A stretch of DNA of 64,000 bases from Thiofilum sp. (GCF_016711335.1 NZ_JADJTF010000001.1:3658001-3722000), one strand, 5' to 3'. Counted from the stretch's first letter, positions 49,025-59,294 are shown. Made by a program: numbers and translations. The notes: a model not told the origin generated them from the letters alone.

Positions 49025-49398
49025 AGATTATTCGGTAGAGTGGGCAGCACACCACTCAGTTCTAATTGAAAGTACACTCCAATACAAGCCAACATCACCA
49101 ATAAGGGTATACCTAATAAACCGACCGCTTGCCACAGCATGAGATTCCAATAGCCTCGACTCGCGGTACGATACGCCCAATAGGTTAAAATCGCTGTCAA
49201 AACAATAGCAAAGGCTCCTAAGCCTAAAATCACCAGTATTAACCAATCCAACTGATCACGGTAGCCATTCCACACCAACTGCGCCATACGGAAAGTACCG
49301 AAGGTCAATATATATCCGGGTATTAACAGGGTTAGCCAACTTAACCAAAACATGATTTGTTGCCAACGCTGATAAGCTGATACCGCTTCTATTCCCAT
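49009..49398 (-). CDS. Small four-helix membrane protein, unknown
   Basis: 129 residues from ATG 49398 with AGGGAGATTGCT upstream; eight more codons in frame are rejected. Four predicted membrane helices: about 15-37, 50-72, 82-95 and 98-118, rich in Leu, Ile and Trp. Motifs such as QRWQQIMFWLSWLTLLIPGY do not match a family I know. No signal peptide. It converges with gltD and is monocistronic. Confidence 0.68.
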   Translation of the reverse strand: MGIEAVSAYQRWQQIMFWLSWLTLLIPGYILTFGTFRMAQLVWNGYRDQLDWLILVILGLGAFAIVLTAILTYWAYRTASRGYWNLMLWQAVGLLGIPLLVMLACIGVYFQLELSGVLPTLPNNLRLTQ

Positions 49399-49513
49399 AG
49401 CAATCTCCCTATTTCCGACCAACAGACTATAAACTGTTATAACCCGATTATGGCATTAAGTACCTCAAGATCAGAGGTGCTGGCATAAAGCCTAAGACGG
49501 ATGGTGCAAACGC

Positions 49514-50602
49514 TTAAGGGATATGCAAAGGCTGCATAAGCACCCGCCAATCTTTTAAAAATTGGGCTTTCTTCATCCGATCTTGATAAATCAATAGGGC
49601 TGGGCTTAAACGAATTAAACGCAAAGGCCCTTGAGCGCTCGCTTGCAGACTACTAAAAGTTTGTTTACCGCTGACTTGCGGATGGATGGGACTTAAAAAT
49701 GAGCGTTGGGCTAAGATATTCTGCCCCCTTAGCGATAACAGATACTCCATAAACGCATGAGCCACCTCAGCATGAGGTGCACGTTTAGAAATAAACGCTA
49801 CCCGCGACATCACCAAGGTATAATCACTAGGCAATACATAAGCCAGCTCAGTATGCTGCTGTATCCACGTTTCTAAATACGAACCTAATACATTATAAGC
49901 AATCAACAACTCGCCTTTGACTAGGGCATTCAGCATGTCAGCGGTCTGGTCATACAGTTTACTTTGTACCCGACTGAGACTTTCAGTCAAACGCCCCCAA
50001 GTGCTAGCCTGCTCGGCATCTTGACTAGCAAATAAATAACCCAAGCCACTACTCGCAATATCATAAGTACCTACCTTTAAATAAAAGCGATTAGGGTCAG
50101 AACGTAATAAATTAATGAGTTCAAAGCGGTTGATAGGCACTTCTTCGGGTTTAATCAGCTTGCGGTTATAGACAATTACCGCTGGTTCATAGGTAAAACC
50201 AAAAGCTTGTTGACGCCAGCTCGCCCATTGTGGCCAATCGGCGGGCATTGGCTGCTCGTGCGTGGCTGCATAGCCATCATTCACCAGCTTTACTTGCAAA
50301 TCCATAGCCGAGCTAATGACTACATCAGGGCTAGTATGGGCTTGATATTGCGTCCGAAAATGCTCATATACCGCAACTGTATAACGTTCGTCGTAAATCA
50401 CGCTGATGTTAGGATAAAGCTGTTGGAAGTCTAGTATTAAGGGTTCTAACACGGTTTTATCAGTAGCCGATAAGAGCAGTAGGCGTTGCTGCTCACCTTG
50501 GAGCGCCGGATACTCCGTAATAGCCGCTAACACATTAGACCCCCCCAGCACCAACGCTATCACCACTAGCCGAGCTATACCTTTTAAATACGCTTTAACC
50601 AT
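49514..50602 (-). CDS. Periplasmic substrate-binding protein coupled to a two-component system
   Basis: 362 residues. Signal peptide (about 1-26: MVKAYLKGIARLVVIALVLG then GSNVLA). Mature domain is the type 2 periplasmic-binding fold (LLLLSATDKTVLEPLILDFQ, ISVIYDERYTVAVYEHFRT, DVVISSAMDLQVKLVNDG), closest by eye to iron/phosphonate-type binding proteins. No permease or ATPase is adjacent. Its start overlaps the sensor-kinase gene by 19 bp (50584-50602), so it is the third gene of that operon and probably presents ligand to the kinase rather than to a transporter. Confidence 0.82.
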   Translation of the reverse strand: MVKAYLKGIARLVVIALVLGGSNVLAAITEYPALQGEQQRLLLLSATDKTVLEPLILDFQQLYPNISVIYDERYTVAVYEHFRTQYQAHTSPDVVISSAMDLQVKLVNDGYAATHEQPMPADWPQWASWRQQAFGFTYEPAVIVYNRKLIKPEEVPINRFELINLLRSDPNRFYLKVGTYDIASSGLGYLFASQDAEQASTWGRLTESLSRVQSKLYDQTADMLNALVKGELLIAYNVLGSYLETWIQQHTELAYVLPSDYTLVMSRVAFISKRAPHAEVAHAFMEYLLSLRGQNILAQRSFLSPIHPQVSGKQTFSSLQASAQGPLRLIRLSPALLIYQDRMKKAQFLKDWRVLMQPLHIP

Positions 50603-52005
50603 ATTTGTGCGGCTAAACCGCCTCCTTGTGCTGTCGTTAATACCAACTCGCCTCCCATTTGACGCACGATTTGATCGACAATCGCTAGCCCTAAACCACT
50701 GCCTTTGGTTTTATTAAATTCACCCCGCCCAAAGCGCGTCATCACTTGTGCAATTTGTTCCGGCGTTAAACCCTGCCCAAAATCACGTACTTGTAACATC
50801 ACCAGTGCCGTATTTTCAGGGATAGGCTCAATACTTACTATCAGCTCAGCACGGGTACTATTGAGCTGACCATACTTCAGGGCATTATCGACTAAATTAC
50901 GCAGCACCTCTCGAATCGCTTCAGGATCAGCTAATACCTGTACCTCCCCTACATGATTGTCAAAATTAAGCTCTACCCCTTGACGCATAGCAATGGCTGC
51001 TAAATTGGCTAGCTCATTAACCACACACTGCTCTAATACGATGCGTTCTGGGCTTAAAACATCGGCTCGATGCGCTAAGGTGGCATAGCTCAATAATTGA
51101 TTAATACGATTAGTGGTTTCTTTGGCATTACGGCGAATACGCTCAGCACGGTCTTTAAATAAAGCACTATCGGTTTCATCCGCCGCTAATTCTGCTTGCG
51201 CCTGTAAACTGGCTAAAGGAGTGCGTAACTGATGTGCGGCTTCGGCAATAAAGGCATGATTACGATCTTGATTACGTTGCAGACGTGCCATGAAGTGATT
51301 AATCGCTGCGACTAAAGGCGCCGCCTCACGCGGTACTTTGATTAATAAGGGACTCAAATCGGTTGATTGACGCTGAGCAAGTGCTTGCTGCACACGCATT
51401 AATGGAGCTAGCGACCAACGTGCGGCTAACCAAACAAAAAACCAGCCAATCACACTTAATCCAATCATATCGGCAATTGCTCGCCACACCATATCATGCT
51501 CTAAGGCAGAACGCGCTAAGCGGCTTTGACCTAATTGAAACCACACCCATTCATGCGTTTTAGAGTCAATCAATAAGCGCCGCATCACAATAAAGCGAAA
51601 CGGCTCACCATCATAATCCAGAGTAAAAAAGAAAGGCTCATTGGTATTACTCGGAATAGGATCAGGCAGTGGTAAGGCGTCATATCCGGTGAGCAAAGTC
51701 TGATCTTCACGCATCAGGCGATAGACCACCCGATCATGTTCCGACAAGGACAACATATCAAAGGTGGCATAGGGCAAATCAAAATTAATGTGATCTTCAA
51801 TCACACTCAGGCGCTCTAAAGCCGCTAATGCAGCACTAGCTAATAACTTGTCATACACTTGATCAGCAGCGCGACGCGCAAAACTTTCGGCTGCCCACAG
51901 CAAAGTACCTCCACCTAATACCAGTACTAAAGCAAATAACACAATGAGACGTAACCGCAGAGAGCTAGTATAAGTAGTTAAGCTTTGCAACCAACGCTTA
52001 ATCAT
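50584..52005 (-). CDS. Sensor histidine kinase, TctE-like
   Basis: 473 residues. Two membrane segments (about 18-35 and 170-188) flanking a periplasmic 2CSK_N-type domain of about 130 residues. HAMP-like linker, then HisKA with phospho-His in FIAEAAHQLRTPLASLQAQA, HATPase with N box VLRNLVDNALKYG, DFGQGLTP and KGSGLGLAIVDQIV. This is the sensor organisation of TctE and relatives. It overlaps the regulator by 8 bp on one side and the binding-protein gene by 19 bp on the other, so translation is coupled along all three. Confidence 0.92.
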   Translation of the reverse strand: MIKRWLQSLTTYTSSLRLRLIVLFALVLVLGGGTLLWAAESFARRAADQVYDKLLASAALAALERLSVIEDHINFDLPYATFDMLSLSEHDRVVYRLMREDQTLLTGYDALPLPDPIPSNTNEPFFFTLDYDGEPFRFIVMRRLLIDSKTHEWVWFQLGQSRLARSALEHDMVWRAIADMIGLSVIGWFFVWLAARWSLAPLMRVQQALAQRQSTDLSPLLIKVPREAAPLVAAINHFMARLQRNQDRNHAFIAEAAHQLRTPLASLQAQAELAADETDSALFKDRAERIRRNAKETTNRINQLLSYATLAHRADVLSPERIVLEQCVVNELANLAAIAMRQGVELNFDNHVGEVQVLADPEAIREVLRNLVDNALKYGQLNSTRAELIVSIEPIPENTALVMLQVRDFGQGLTPEQIAQVMTRFGRGEFNKTKGSGLGLAIVDQIVRQMGGELVLTTAQGGGLAAQIWLKRI

Positions 52006-52666
52006 TTAACACCGCGATATAACCCAAGCCACGTAGTGTTTGAATCGTGAGTCGACTCTCCGCTAACTTTTTGCGTAAACGGGCGACATATAGCTCAATA
52101 GCATTATCACTTAGTTCTTCATTAAAAGAGGCTAACTGGTCTGCAATGTGATTTTTACTTAAGGTGCGCCCTAGATTATTTAAAAAAACCTCTAGGAGAC
52201 ATAATTCGCGCTTAGGTAACTCAATTTCTACTTGATTAATCAGTACTTTAGCCGCAGCTCGGTCATAGCTTAAATTACCGTATTGCGACACGCTGCTCAC
52301 CTCCCCACTGTTACGGCGTATGAGAGCACGACAGCGTGCTGATAACTCACGTAAATCAACTGGCTTCACTAAATAATCATCCGCCCCTATATCCAATACC
52401 TGTACTCGATCATCAATACTCGACCGCGCCGTCAACACTAATACCGGGGTTTTATACTTAGCAGCACGCCAATAACGCAATAGGCTAATACCGTCGAGAT
52501 TGGGTAAACCTAAATCTAAAATTACCAAAGCATAATCTAAAATACTCAAACTATGAGCCGCCTTTAAACCATCATTGATCCAATCGACTACATGCCCATC
52601 AGTATGGAGGCGTTGTTGGATGGCTTCGGCTAGATCTGGGGTATCTTCAACTAATAGGATGCGCAT
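51998..52666 (-). CDS. OmpR-family response regulator, TctD-like
   Basis: 222 residues. Receiver with acidic pair LLVEDTPDLAEAIQQ, phosphorylated Asp in ALVILDLGLPNLDG, VLTARSS and DDYLVKPVDLRELSARC. The C-terminal winged helix ends ELYVARLRKKLAES then TLRGLGYIAVL. First gene of the three-gene operon with the kinase and the binding protein. Its start codon is 60 bases downstream of the hairpin terminator of aqpZ. Confidence 0.93.
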   Translation of the reverse strand: MRILLVEDTPDLAEAIQQRLHTDGHVVDWINDGLKAAHSLSILDYALVILDLGLPNLDGISLLRYWRAAKYKTPVLVLTARSSIDDRVQVLDIGADDYLVKPVDLRELSARCRALIRRNSGEVSSVSQYGNLSYDRAAAKVLINQVEIELPKRELCLLEVFLNNLGRTLSKNHIADQLASFNEELSDNAIELYVARLRKKLAESRLTIQTLRGLGYIAVLND

Positions 52667-52725
52667 GCTACCGCTACTTAGTGAATCAAATCAGCAGTTT
52701 TAAGCACGCGTTAGGGATTGTCAAT

Positions 52726-52759
52726 GCAAAAAAGCGCCCCTGAGAGAGCGCTTTTTTGC
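52726..52759. terminator. Strong bidirectional terminator between aqpZ and the TctD-like operon
   Basis: GCAAAAAAGCGC pairs with GCGCTTTTTTGC around CCCTGAGAGA. The T run (or A run on the other strand) next to a GC stem makes a good terminator. It follows the stop of aqpZ (52798, minus) and lies upstream of the regulator start at 52666. Confidence 0.85.
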
Positions 52760-52797
52760 CACTACTGGCAGTGAAAGGCTTTAAGCGTTTTTTATAG

Positions 52798-53523
52798 TTA
52801 TGATGCGTCTCCGGTAATATCGGGGCGATCATCACGTCCTATGATGCGATAAATAATGCCTCCTAATGCAGCACCCACAATAGGAGCCACCCAAAACAGC
52901 CATAATTGCTGAAGCGCTACCCCACCTACCACTAAAGCAGGTCCAGTACTGCGAGCTGGATTTACTGAGGTATTGGTGACAGGAATACTGATTAAATGGA
53001 TTAAAGTGAGTCCTAAACCAATGGCGAGGGGAGCAAACCCTGCCGGAGCACGCCCATCGGTCGCCCCTAAAATGATAATTAAGAACATGCCGGTCATCAC
53101 CACTTCGGTTAAGAAACCGGACATCATGCTGTATTTGCCCGGAGACGCATCCCCGTAGCCATTAGAGGCCAAACCACCAGCAATCACATCCGCACCGGGC
53201 TTGCCGCTGGCAATCATATATAGAATCACAGCACCTACAATGGCTCCAGCAACTTGAGCAATGATATAGGGTAATAAATCGCGTGCTGGAAAACGTCCGC
53301 CTACAAACAAACCTATTGATACGGCTGGATTTAAATGACAGCCTGAAATATGACCAATCGCATAAGCCATAGTGACTACCGTTAAACCAAAGGCGAATGA
53401 CACCCCTAATAGTCCAATCCCCACATCCGGGAAAGCGGCAGCTAATACAGCGCTACCACAACCACCCAAGACGAGCCAAAACGTACCGATAAACTCGGCT
53501 AACAACCGATTAATTAGATTCAT
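52798..53523 (-). CDS. aqpZ: Aquaporin Z
   Basis: 241 residues, six membrane helices and two NPA half-helices: [16 protein letters not shown] and [16 protein letters not shown]. The selectivity Arg follows the second NPA. N-terminal [20 protein letters not shown] is the standard MIP start. Length is close to E. coli AqpZ (231). Water channel of the inner membrane. Monocistronic: the terminator at 52726-52759 follows, and a 268-base AT-rich gap precedes it. Confidence 0.95.
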   Translation of the reverse strand: MNLINRLLAEFIGTFWLVLGGCGSAVLAAAFPDVGIGLLGVSFAFGLTVVTMAYAIGHISGCHLNPAVSIGLFVGGRFPARDLLPYIIAQVAGAIVGAVILYMIASGKPGADVIAGGLASNGYGDASPGKYSMMSGFLTEVVMTGMFLIIILGATDGRAPAGFAPLAIGLGLTLIHLISIPVTNTSVNPARSTGPALVVGGVALQQLWLFWVAPIVGAALGGIIYRIIGRDDRPDITGDAS

Positions 53524-53791
53524 ATAATATCCCTATTGTACAATTTCAATATCAGTCCTGATACTTAACCACACGGAGCCTGTTAATCACACCCCTGTAA
53601 TCGACTACTCTTATCCGCTGGTAATAACCCAGTTCGATAAGACAGCGCCTAGAGTATAGAATAAATTTTAATCCTTATGCTTACCTATTTTTATACTTTT
53701 TATTAATAAATCGATTGATTAATAAATTATGATAGCTATTATATTAATATCTACACTCAAAAACTAAAATAATAATGCTTGGACATTAACG

Positions 53792-54241
53792 ATGCTGAAA
53801 ACTATTAAAATTACACCGCTCATTACTTATGATTTCGCTCTGGAATTAACACGTAATAATATGCAGTTTTATTATAAAAAACATAAGATTGAATGGGAAA
53901 ATGCGTGCTATGCGCAAAACTGGCAGAAATCTGAAAACCTAGGTATCTATCAAGAGCAGCGCTGTGTCGGAGTCATTCGCTTAGAGCAGGATGCTCATGC
54001 CTGTTACCTAGCCGACCTACAACTCTTACCAGAAGTGCAAGGACAAGGCATTGGTAGCCATGCATTAGACTATATTAGGCAACTCGCCCAAGTGCGCCAA
54101 AAACAGTTGATGAGTTTAGTCGTCTTTTTGGATAATCCCGCTATTAACTTATATCGTCGTAATGGTTTTGAAATTATGCAGCGGAATGAAATCTTAGCCC
54201 GCATGGAATGCAACTTAACGCTTAATACTCAAAAGATCTAA
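53792..54241 (+). CDS. GNAT-family acetyltransferase
   Basis: 149 residues. Acetyl-CoA binding motif LLPEVQGQGIGSHALDYIRQ at about 78-98; late core VVFLDNPAINLYRRNGFEIM. N-terminal beta strands ITPLITYDFALELTRNN and GIYQEQRCVGVIRLEQ fit the family. Substrate not identifiable by sequence. Isolated plus-strand gene with AT-rich flanks on both sides. Confidence 0.85.
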   Translation: MLKTIKITPLITYDFALELTRNNMQFYYKKHKIEWENACYAQNWQKSENLGIYQEQRCVGVIRLEQDAHACYLADLQLLPEVQGQGIGSHALDYIRQLAQVRQKQLMSLVVFLDNPAINLYRRNGFEIMQRNEILARMECNLTLNTQKI

Positions 54242-54336
54242 ACCAATAGTATAGCTATTTAGTAATTTTTTATAAAACTCAATCACTGATTTTTTAATAA
54301 TGGCTTATTATTGAAAGTGCTTGTTATTTGATAATA

Positions 54337-54849
54337 TTATAAAGCCAAATCAGATACTTGCAAGGTACCCGCTTGCTCTTGTAATACACTAAGATAATCT
54401 CTTAATAGTTTACCAGATGGTAAAATCAAATCAGGATTTAAATCTATTAAGGGAAACACCACAAATGCACGCTCTGTTAAATAAGGATGCGGAATAATAA
54501 GTTGGGGAGTAGTTATGATTAGCTGATCATAAAGCAATACATCTAAATCTAAAGTACGCGCTCCCCAATGCACTTGCTTTTCACGTTCACGCCCATGCAG
54601 TTGTTCAATCGTGAATAATAAAGTCAGTACTGCCTGCGGAGTAAGAGGGGTATGAAAACAAGCAGCGGCGTTCCAATAATCGGGCTGATCTTGTGGCCCT
54701 ATGGGTTTAGAGCGATATAAACGTGATACTTGCAGATGGTGAATGGCGGGATGTGAGCGCAAAGTAGCTAGAGCTGAGCGCAAGGTAGTAATGGAATCTC
54801 CTAAATTACTACCTAAGCCAATATAAACTAAAGGCTGCCTCATAGACAT
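54337..54849 (-). CDS. folK: 2-amino-4-hydroxy-6-hydroxymethyldihydropteridine diphosphokinase
   Basis: 170 residues. HPPK features: YIGLGSNLGDSITTLRSALA at the N-terminus, SRLYRSKPIGPQDQPDYWNA, ERQ-type block LHGREREKQVHWGARTLDLD with DVLLYD, and IIPHPYLTERAFVVFPLIDL. Transfers pyrophosphate from ATP to the pterin alcohol in folate synthesis. Start ATG 54849 (or 54843); it begins 6 bases after the pcnB stop, as in many gammaproteobacteria. Confidence 0.95.
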   Translation of the reverse strand: MSMRQPLVYIGLGSNLGDSITTLRSALATLRSHPAIHHLQVSRLYRSKPIGPQDQPDYWNAAACFHTPLTPQAVLTLLFTIEQLHGREREKQVHWGARTLDLDVLLYDQLIITTPQLIIPHPYLTERAFVVFPLIDLNPDLILPSGKLLRDYLSVLQEQAGTLQVSDLAL

Positions 54850-54855
54850 AACAAA

Positions 54856-56175
54856 TTAATGCCGCCGCCGACGCCGATTATTGCGCGTCCGTGAACGATC
54901 TGGCTTTTCGCATAAAGCCACGCGTGCTTCCCCTTCTGCTTCTTGGAAGGCCGTCCACCACGCACAATCTTCTGCTACTGGCTCACCTGCCTGCGCTCTT
55001 AAGCATAAGAAATCATAAGCAGCACGGAAGCGATTATTATGCAACAACGCACTAGCACGTCTGAGATCACGCACTTTGAAGCGTAATTGCAGTCCCCAAA
55101 TCTCGCGGGTGATATTACTAAAGCGCCGTGGGATAGCCGTGAAATCGACTTGTTCATTCAGTACTTCACTGGCAGCAATTTGCATCGCTTGAATTTCAGG
55201 ATAGCCTTCGTCTTGAATTTGCAATGCTAAGGTACTGACCTTATACCAGAGTAATACCGCGTATAAAAAAGGCGGCATCACCGACAGCCCCGATCTCACA
55301 CGACGGTCAGTATTGGTCAGTGATATTTCTAATAAACGCGCAAATACACCCGTGCTATCTTCATATAAGCTATCATCGGTAACCGGCAATAAGAACGGTA
55401 AAATGTCATATTCGCGTAAGAGTTCAAAGGTGCGCTTGCCCGAACCGCTGTGTAGCATTTTGAGGATTTCATCAAACAAACGCGCAGCCGCTACCCCATC
55501 TAATAGCGGAGCCATAGGCAAAATTAAATCACGGGTTTCCGGCGCAATCTCAAACTCTAATTTAGCCGCAAAACGCACGGCTCGCAGCATTCTAACCGGA
55601 TCTTCACGGAAGCGACTTTCAGGATCACCAATGAGACGAATACGACGCTCTTGCAGGTCTTTTAAGCCACCCACATAATCCAAAATTTCATTTTGAATAG
55701 GATCGTAAAATAATGCATTGATAGTGAAATCACGCCGCCACACATCTTCTTCTAGCGTGCCGTAGACATTATCGTAGGTTATACGTCCATCATCATTGAC
55801 TTGGCCCTGCCCTTCATTACCGCTGTCATGGGGAGCGCGGAAAGTGGCTACCTCAATATAATCGCGTCCAAAATATATGTGGGCTAAACGAAAACGGCGA
55901 CCAATTAAACGACACGAGGAAAATAGACGCCTCACCTGCTCAGGATGCGCACTGGTGGCAATATCAAAGTCTTTTGGCGTTTCTCCTAATAATAAGTCAC
56001 GCACACAACCACCCACCAAATACGCTTGGTGACCAGCCTGCTGTAACCTTTGCACCACCTCGAAAGAGCGCTTACAAATTTTATCGGAGCTAATGGGGTG
56101 TAACGAAGCAGGCAATTCCATGGTTTGCTCTATCATTACATCCTCTTCTACTAATGGTTCGTTATGATCTGTCAC
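54856..56175 (-). CDS. pcnB: Poly(A) polymerase I
   Basis: 439 residues if it starts at GTG 56175; the ATG at 56136 has a better ribosome site (GAAGAGGA) and would give 426. Nucleotidyltransferase fold: AYLVGGCVRDLLLGETPKDF with the GG motif and DFDIATSAHP giving the catalytic Asp pair. RRFRLAHIYFGRDYIEVATF, RRDFTINALFYDP, then RFREDPVRMLRAVRFAAKLE. The Arg-rich tail (RSRTRNNRRRRRH) is typical of PcnB, not of the tRNA CCA enzyme. Adds 3' poly(A) to RNAs for decay. Precedes folK in one operon. Confidence 0.94.
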   Translation of the reverse strand: MTDHNEPLVEEDVMIEQTMELPASLHPISSDKICKRSFEVVQRLQQAGHQAYLVGGCVRDLLLGETPKDFDIATSAHPEQVRRLFSSCRLIGRRFRLAHIYFGRDYIEVATFRAPHDSGNEGQGQVNDDGRITYDNVYGTLEEDVWRRDFTINALFYDPIQNEILDYVGGLKDLQERRIRLIGDPESRFREDPVRMLRAVRFAAKLEFEIAPETRDLILPMAPLLDGVAAARLFDEILKMLHSGSGKRTFELLREYDILPFLLPVTDDSLYEDSTGVFARLLEISLTNTDRRVRSGLSVMPPFLYAVLLWYKVSTLALQIQDEGYPEIQAMQIAASEVLNEQVDFTAIPRRFSNITREIWGLQLRFKVRDLRRASALLHNNRFRAAYDFLCLRAQAGEPVAEDCAWWTAFQEAEGEARVALCEKPDRSRTRNNRRRRRH

Positions 56176-56233
56176 TTAAAAACAACATCGACAGGTTGAA
56201 ATGGGCAATCTTACCACTATGTTGCCTCGACAC

Positions 56234-56701
56234 CTAGAGGGAATCGCTAGTTAAAATCGCCTTAGCCATCACAATTGCGTCTTCGCGCCCCATAGCAGCC
56301 TGATAGTAACGTTTACGTAGACCAATCTCATTAAAACCTTGTTGCTGATATAAACGCAGTGCCGCTTTATTCGACGGACGGACCTCTAAAAAACAATGGC
56401 TCATACCGCGCGTTTGACCTAAGGTTTCGATGGTATTGATTAATGCTGCACCCAAACCTTGTCTTTGATAGTCGGGGTCAACACAAATATTTAAAATACT
56501 GAGTTCGTCTAGGACTAACATTAATACAGTATAAGCAATAATCTGATGGTCTTGCTCATAAACCCAACAGTCATAGTTATGTTTCAAGCAATCCTTAAAA
56601 TTACTCAATGACCAAGGATAAGGATAGGCACGCTCCTCAATAGCCATAATAGTCGGGAGGTCGCTTTCCCACATAGGACGTAGTGCTAAAGGATGAGTCA
56701 T
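56234..56701 (-). CDS. rimI: Ribosomal-protein-alanine acetyltransferase
   Basis: 155 residues from ATG 56701, part of the TAATG overlap with the stop of the uracil-DNA glycosylase gene; ATG 56707 is also possible, and a still longer frame upstream is rejected. GNAT fold: IEERAYPYPWSLSNFKDCLK, ILNICVDPDYQRQGLGAALI with the acetyl-CoA loop, FLEVRPSNKAALRLYQQQGF then RKRYYQ. N-terminal acetylation of ribosomal protein S18 in the family. Confidence 0.92.
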   Translation of the reverse strand: MTHPLALRPMWESDLPTIMAIEERAYPYPWSLSNFKDCLKHNYDCWVYEQDHQIIAYTVLMLVLDELSILNICVDPDYQRQGLGAALINTIETLGQTRGMSHCFLEVRPSNKAALRLYQQQGFNEIGLRKRYYQAAMGREDAIVMAKAILTSDSL

Positions 56702-57492
56702 TACCATGTAGATGCTAGTTGTTGAGCCATTTGCAAATCTTGCCAAGCTTTACGTTTATCAATAGGTTTACGCAATAAATAAGCGGGGTGATAAGTCACT
56801 ACCACAGGTGTTTTAGTATTAGGCAAAGCATGCACTTGCCCGCGTAAACGTGCCAATGGAGCTTCTGTATTGAGTAAATGCTGAGCTGCAATCCGTCCCA
56901 CTACCAAAATTAATTTGGGTTTTATTAACTCAATCTGGCGCTCTAAATAACCACGACATAAAGTCACTTCTTCAACCGAAGGATCACGATTATTGGGTGG
57001 ACGACATTTAAGCATATTCAAAATGTATACTTGCTCACGCCCTAAACCAATTGCGGCTAGCATACTGGTTAACAGTCGCCCTGCTCGCCCTACAAATGGC
57101 TCACCTTGACGATCTTCATCCGCCCCCGGAGCCTCACCCACTATCATCCAATTGGCTTGCAGATTACCTGTACCGAATACGGTTTTAGTGCGTGTTTTTG
57201 CTAAACTACAACGTGTGCAGGTACTCACTACCTGCTTTAATTCAGCCCAATCCATATGCGCACAAGATAGAATCGGTGCGCTAGTGACCGCTGGAACAAT
57301 GGTTTTAGGTGGAATAGGTGTAACACGCTCCTCAGCCATAGCCGCTATATGTAGCGACTCTGGCTGAGGAGTATGCGTTCTAATAGGCTCATTGTCTGTG
57401 GCAAACGCTGCTGGCAACACCATTTCTGCTTTGGGCCTCCACACCGGAATACCCATCGCAGTTAAATAACGGCTTTGCTCAGCAGCATTCAT
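56701..57492 (-). CDS. Uracil-DNA glycosylase, family 4 type
   Basis: 263 residues from ATG 57492 (the frame also has a GTG at 57498, directly abutting the leuA stop codon). Family features: Fe-S Cys pair CTRCSLAKTRTKTVFGTG, glycosylase motif IVGEAPGADEDRQGEPFVGR, further Cys in NMLKCRPPNNRDPSVEEVTL and CRGYLERQ, and the late VVTYHPAYLLRKPIDKRKAW. The N-terminal 75 residues (Pro/Glu-rich) are outside the core. Removes uracil from DNA. Runs straight into rimI. Confidence 0.9.
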   Translation of the reverse strand: MNAAEQSRYLTAMGIPVWRPKAEMVLPAAFATDNEPIRTHTPQPESLHIAAMAEERVTPIPPKTIVPAVTSAPILSCAHMDWAELKQVVSTCTRCSLAKTRTKTVFGTGNLQANWMIVGEAPGADEDRQGEPFVGRAGRLLTSMLAAIGLGREQVYILNMLKCRPPNNRDPSVEEVTLCRGYLERQIELIKPKLILVVGRIAAQHLLNTEAPLARLRGQVHALPNTKTPVVVTYHPAYLLRKPIDKRKAWQDLQMAQQLASTW

Positions 57493-57498
57493 CGACAC

Positions 57499-59043
57499 TT
57501 ATACCGAATGTTGCGGATGTTGACGTTCATCCTGAGTAACTAGCTTATTGAGCGCATCCACATAAGCCTTAGCCGATGCAATCACAATATCAGTATCCGC
57601 TCCATGTCCATGCACAATACGCCCTGCTTTTTCCAAGCGCACGGTGACTTCACCCTGAGCATCTGTGCCACTGGTAATGGCATTCACTGAATAAAGCTGT
57701 AAGTCGGGTGCTTCCTTAGTAATCGCTCTAATCGCACTATACACCGCATCAACCGGACCACTGCCTTGAGCTGAAGCACTCATTTCTTGATTGTGTACTT
57801 TTAAAACTACAGTAGCATTAGGAATTTCACCTGTAGCTGAGCACACTGAACTAGACACTAATTCATATACATCGGTTGCCTGATGCGCTTGGGCTTCTAG
57901 TACTAAAACGCGCAAATCTTCGTCATAAATATCATGCTTACGATCTGCCAAATCTTTAAAGCGCGAAAAGGCCGCATTTAAAGCCTCTTCGGTCGCAAGC
58001 TCAATACCTAATTCTTGTAAACGAGTTTTTAACGCATTACGCCCAGAGTGCTTACCTAAGACAATTTTATTATCTGACCAACCGACATCTTGCGCCCGCA
58101 TGATTTCGTAAGTCTCACGATGTTTTAATACACCGTCTTGGTGAATGCCTGATTCATGAGCAAACGCATTCGCCCCCACAATCGCTTTATTGGGTTGCAC
58201 AGCGAATCCCGTCACACTGGAAACTAAGCGCGAGGTCGGGACAATATGCTGAGTCGCAATTTGAGTTTCGACATTAAACACGTCGGGACGAGTGCGAATC
58301 GCCATCACGATTTCTTCTAAAGAGGCATTACCCGCACGCTCACCTAAGCCATTGATAGTACATTCAACTTGACGTGCACCCTGCATTACCGCCGCTAACG
58401 AGTTACCCACCGCTAAGCCTAAATCATTATGGCAATGCACTGAGAAAATGGCTTGATCGGCATTGGGAATAGTTTGAATTAAGCGCCCTACCATATCACC
58501 AAACACATGCGGAATTTGATAGCCTACGGTGTCGGGAATATTGATAGTACGCGCACCTGCTTTAATCGCTTGCTCGATAATGCGACATAAGAAATCAAAC
58601 TCAGAGCGCCCAGCATCCTCACACGAAAACTCTACATCGTCGGTATAGTTACGTGCTTTTTTTACAGCATAAATCGCTTGCTCGACTACCTGATCAGGCT
58701 CCATGCGCAATTTGTTTTGCATATGAATCGGTGAGGTGGCAATAAAGGTATGAATCCGTCCTGACACTGCAGGTTTAATAGCTTCGGCGGCACGCTCAAT
58801 ATCCTTATCCAAAGCACGCGCTAAACCACAAACCGTACTTTCGCGCACTACTTCAGCAATAGCCTTTACTGCAGCAAAATCATCAGGGCTAGCAATAGGA
58901 AAACCCGCCTCAATAACATTGACACGCATTTGCTCAAGCATTTTAGCAATACGGATTTTCTCGTCGCGGGTCATAGAAGCCCCCGGACTCTGTTCGCCAT
59001 CGCGCAAAGTGGTATCAAATATAATTAAACGATCTTTAGACAT
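57499..59043 (-). CDS. leuA: 2-isopropylmalate synthase
   Basis: 514 residues from ATG 59043 ([20 protein letters not shown]); the longer frame adds eight residues. TIM-barrel core with [23 protein letters not shown], and metal ligands in [13 protein letters not shown] and [15 protein letters not shown]-terminal LeuA regulatory dimer domain (about 390-505: [20 protein letters not shown] then [12 protein letters not shown]), so leucine feedback is likely. First committed step of leucine synthesis. Followed with no gap by the uracil-DNA glycosylase gene. Confidence 0.96.
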   Translation of the reverse strand: MSKDRLIIFDTTLRDGEQSPGASMTRDEKIRIAKMLEQMRVNVIEAGFPIASPDDFAAVKAIAEVVRESTVCGLARALDKDIERAAEAIKPAVSGRIHTFIATSPIHMQNKLRMEPDQVVEQAIYAVKKARNYTDDVEFSCEDAGRSEFDFLCRIIEQAIKAGARTINIPDTVGYQIPHVFGDMVGRLIQTIPNADQAIFSVHCHNDLGLAVGNSLAAVMQGARQVECTINGLGERAGNASLEEIVMAIRTRPDVFNVETQIATQHIVPTSRLVSSVTGFAVQPNKAIVGANAFAHESGIHQDGVLKHRETYEIMRAQDVGWSDNKIVLGKHSGRNALKTRLQELGIELATEEALNAAFSRFKDLADRKHDIYDEDLRVLVLEAQAHQATDVYELVSSSVCSATGEIPNATVVLKVHNQEMSASAQGSGPVDAVYSAIRAITKEAPDLQLYSVNAITSGTDAQGEVTVRLEKAGRIVHGHGADTDIVIASAKAYVDALNKLVTQDERQHPQHSV

Positions 59044-59294
59044 GATAAAACTCTCAATACACTGCATTCGGTAAATAATGATTCATTTCCCTGAGGGGAA
59101 TGCGTATAGCCTCGCCAGAGCATAACAGATTATTGTGCCCGAGCGGGCAGTCGCAGGTGCAGTGCAGCCAATAAGCCTAGCAACTGATTATGGCAATCAG
59201 CTGTCTTTGTGGAGTTGGCGTATTGGCTATTCATAGTTGATTAGTGAATCTGGAATTAAGTAGGTGTAGAAGCTACCGCAAAACCATCCTAATC
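59044..59294. other. Gap upstream of leuA with short GC hairpin
   Basis: 251 bases between pssA and leuA, same strand. A small palindrome TGCCC-GAGC-GGGCA lies at 59136-59149. I looked on the minus strand for a Leu-rich leader peptide, as in leu attenuators, and did not find one. The leuA promoter is expected here. Confidence 0.4.

Noticed and set aside
59044..59294. Leucine leader peptide / attenuator before leuA
   Set aside because: No Leu-codon run or leader ORF seen on the minus strand; only a short GC palindrome.
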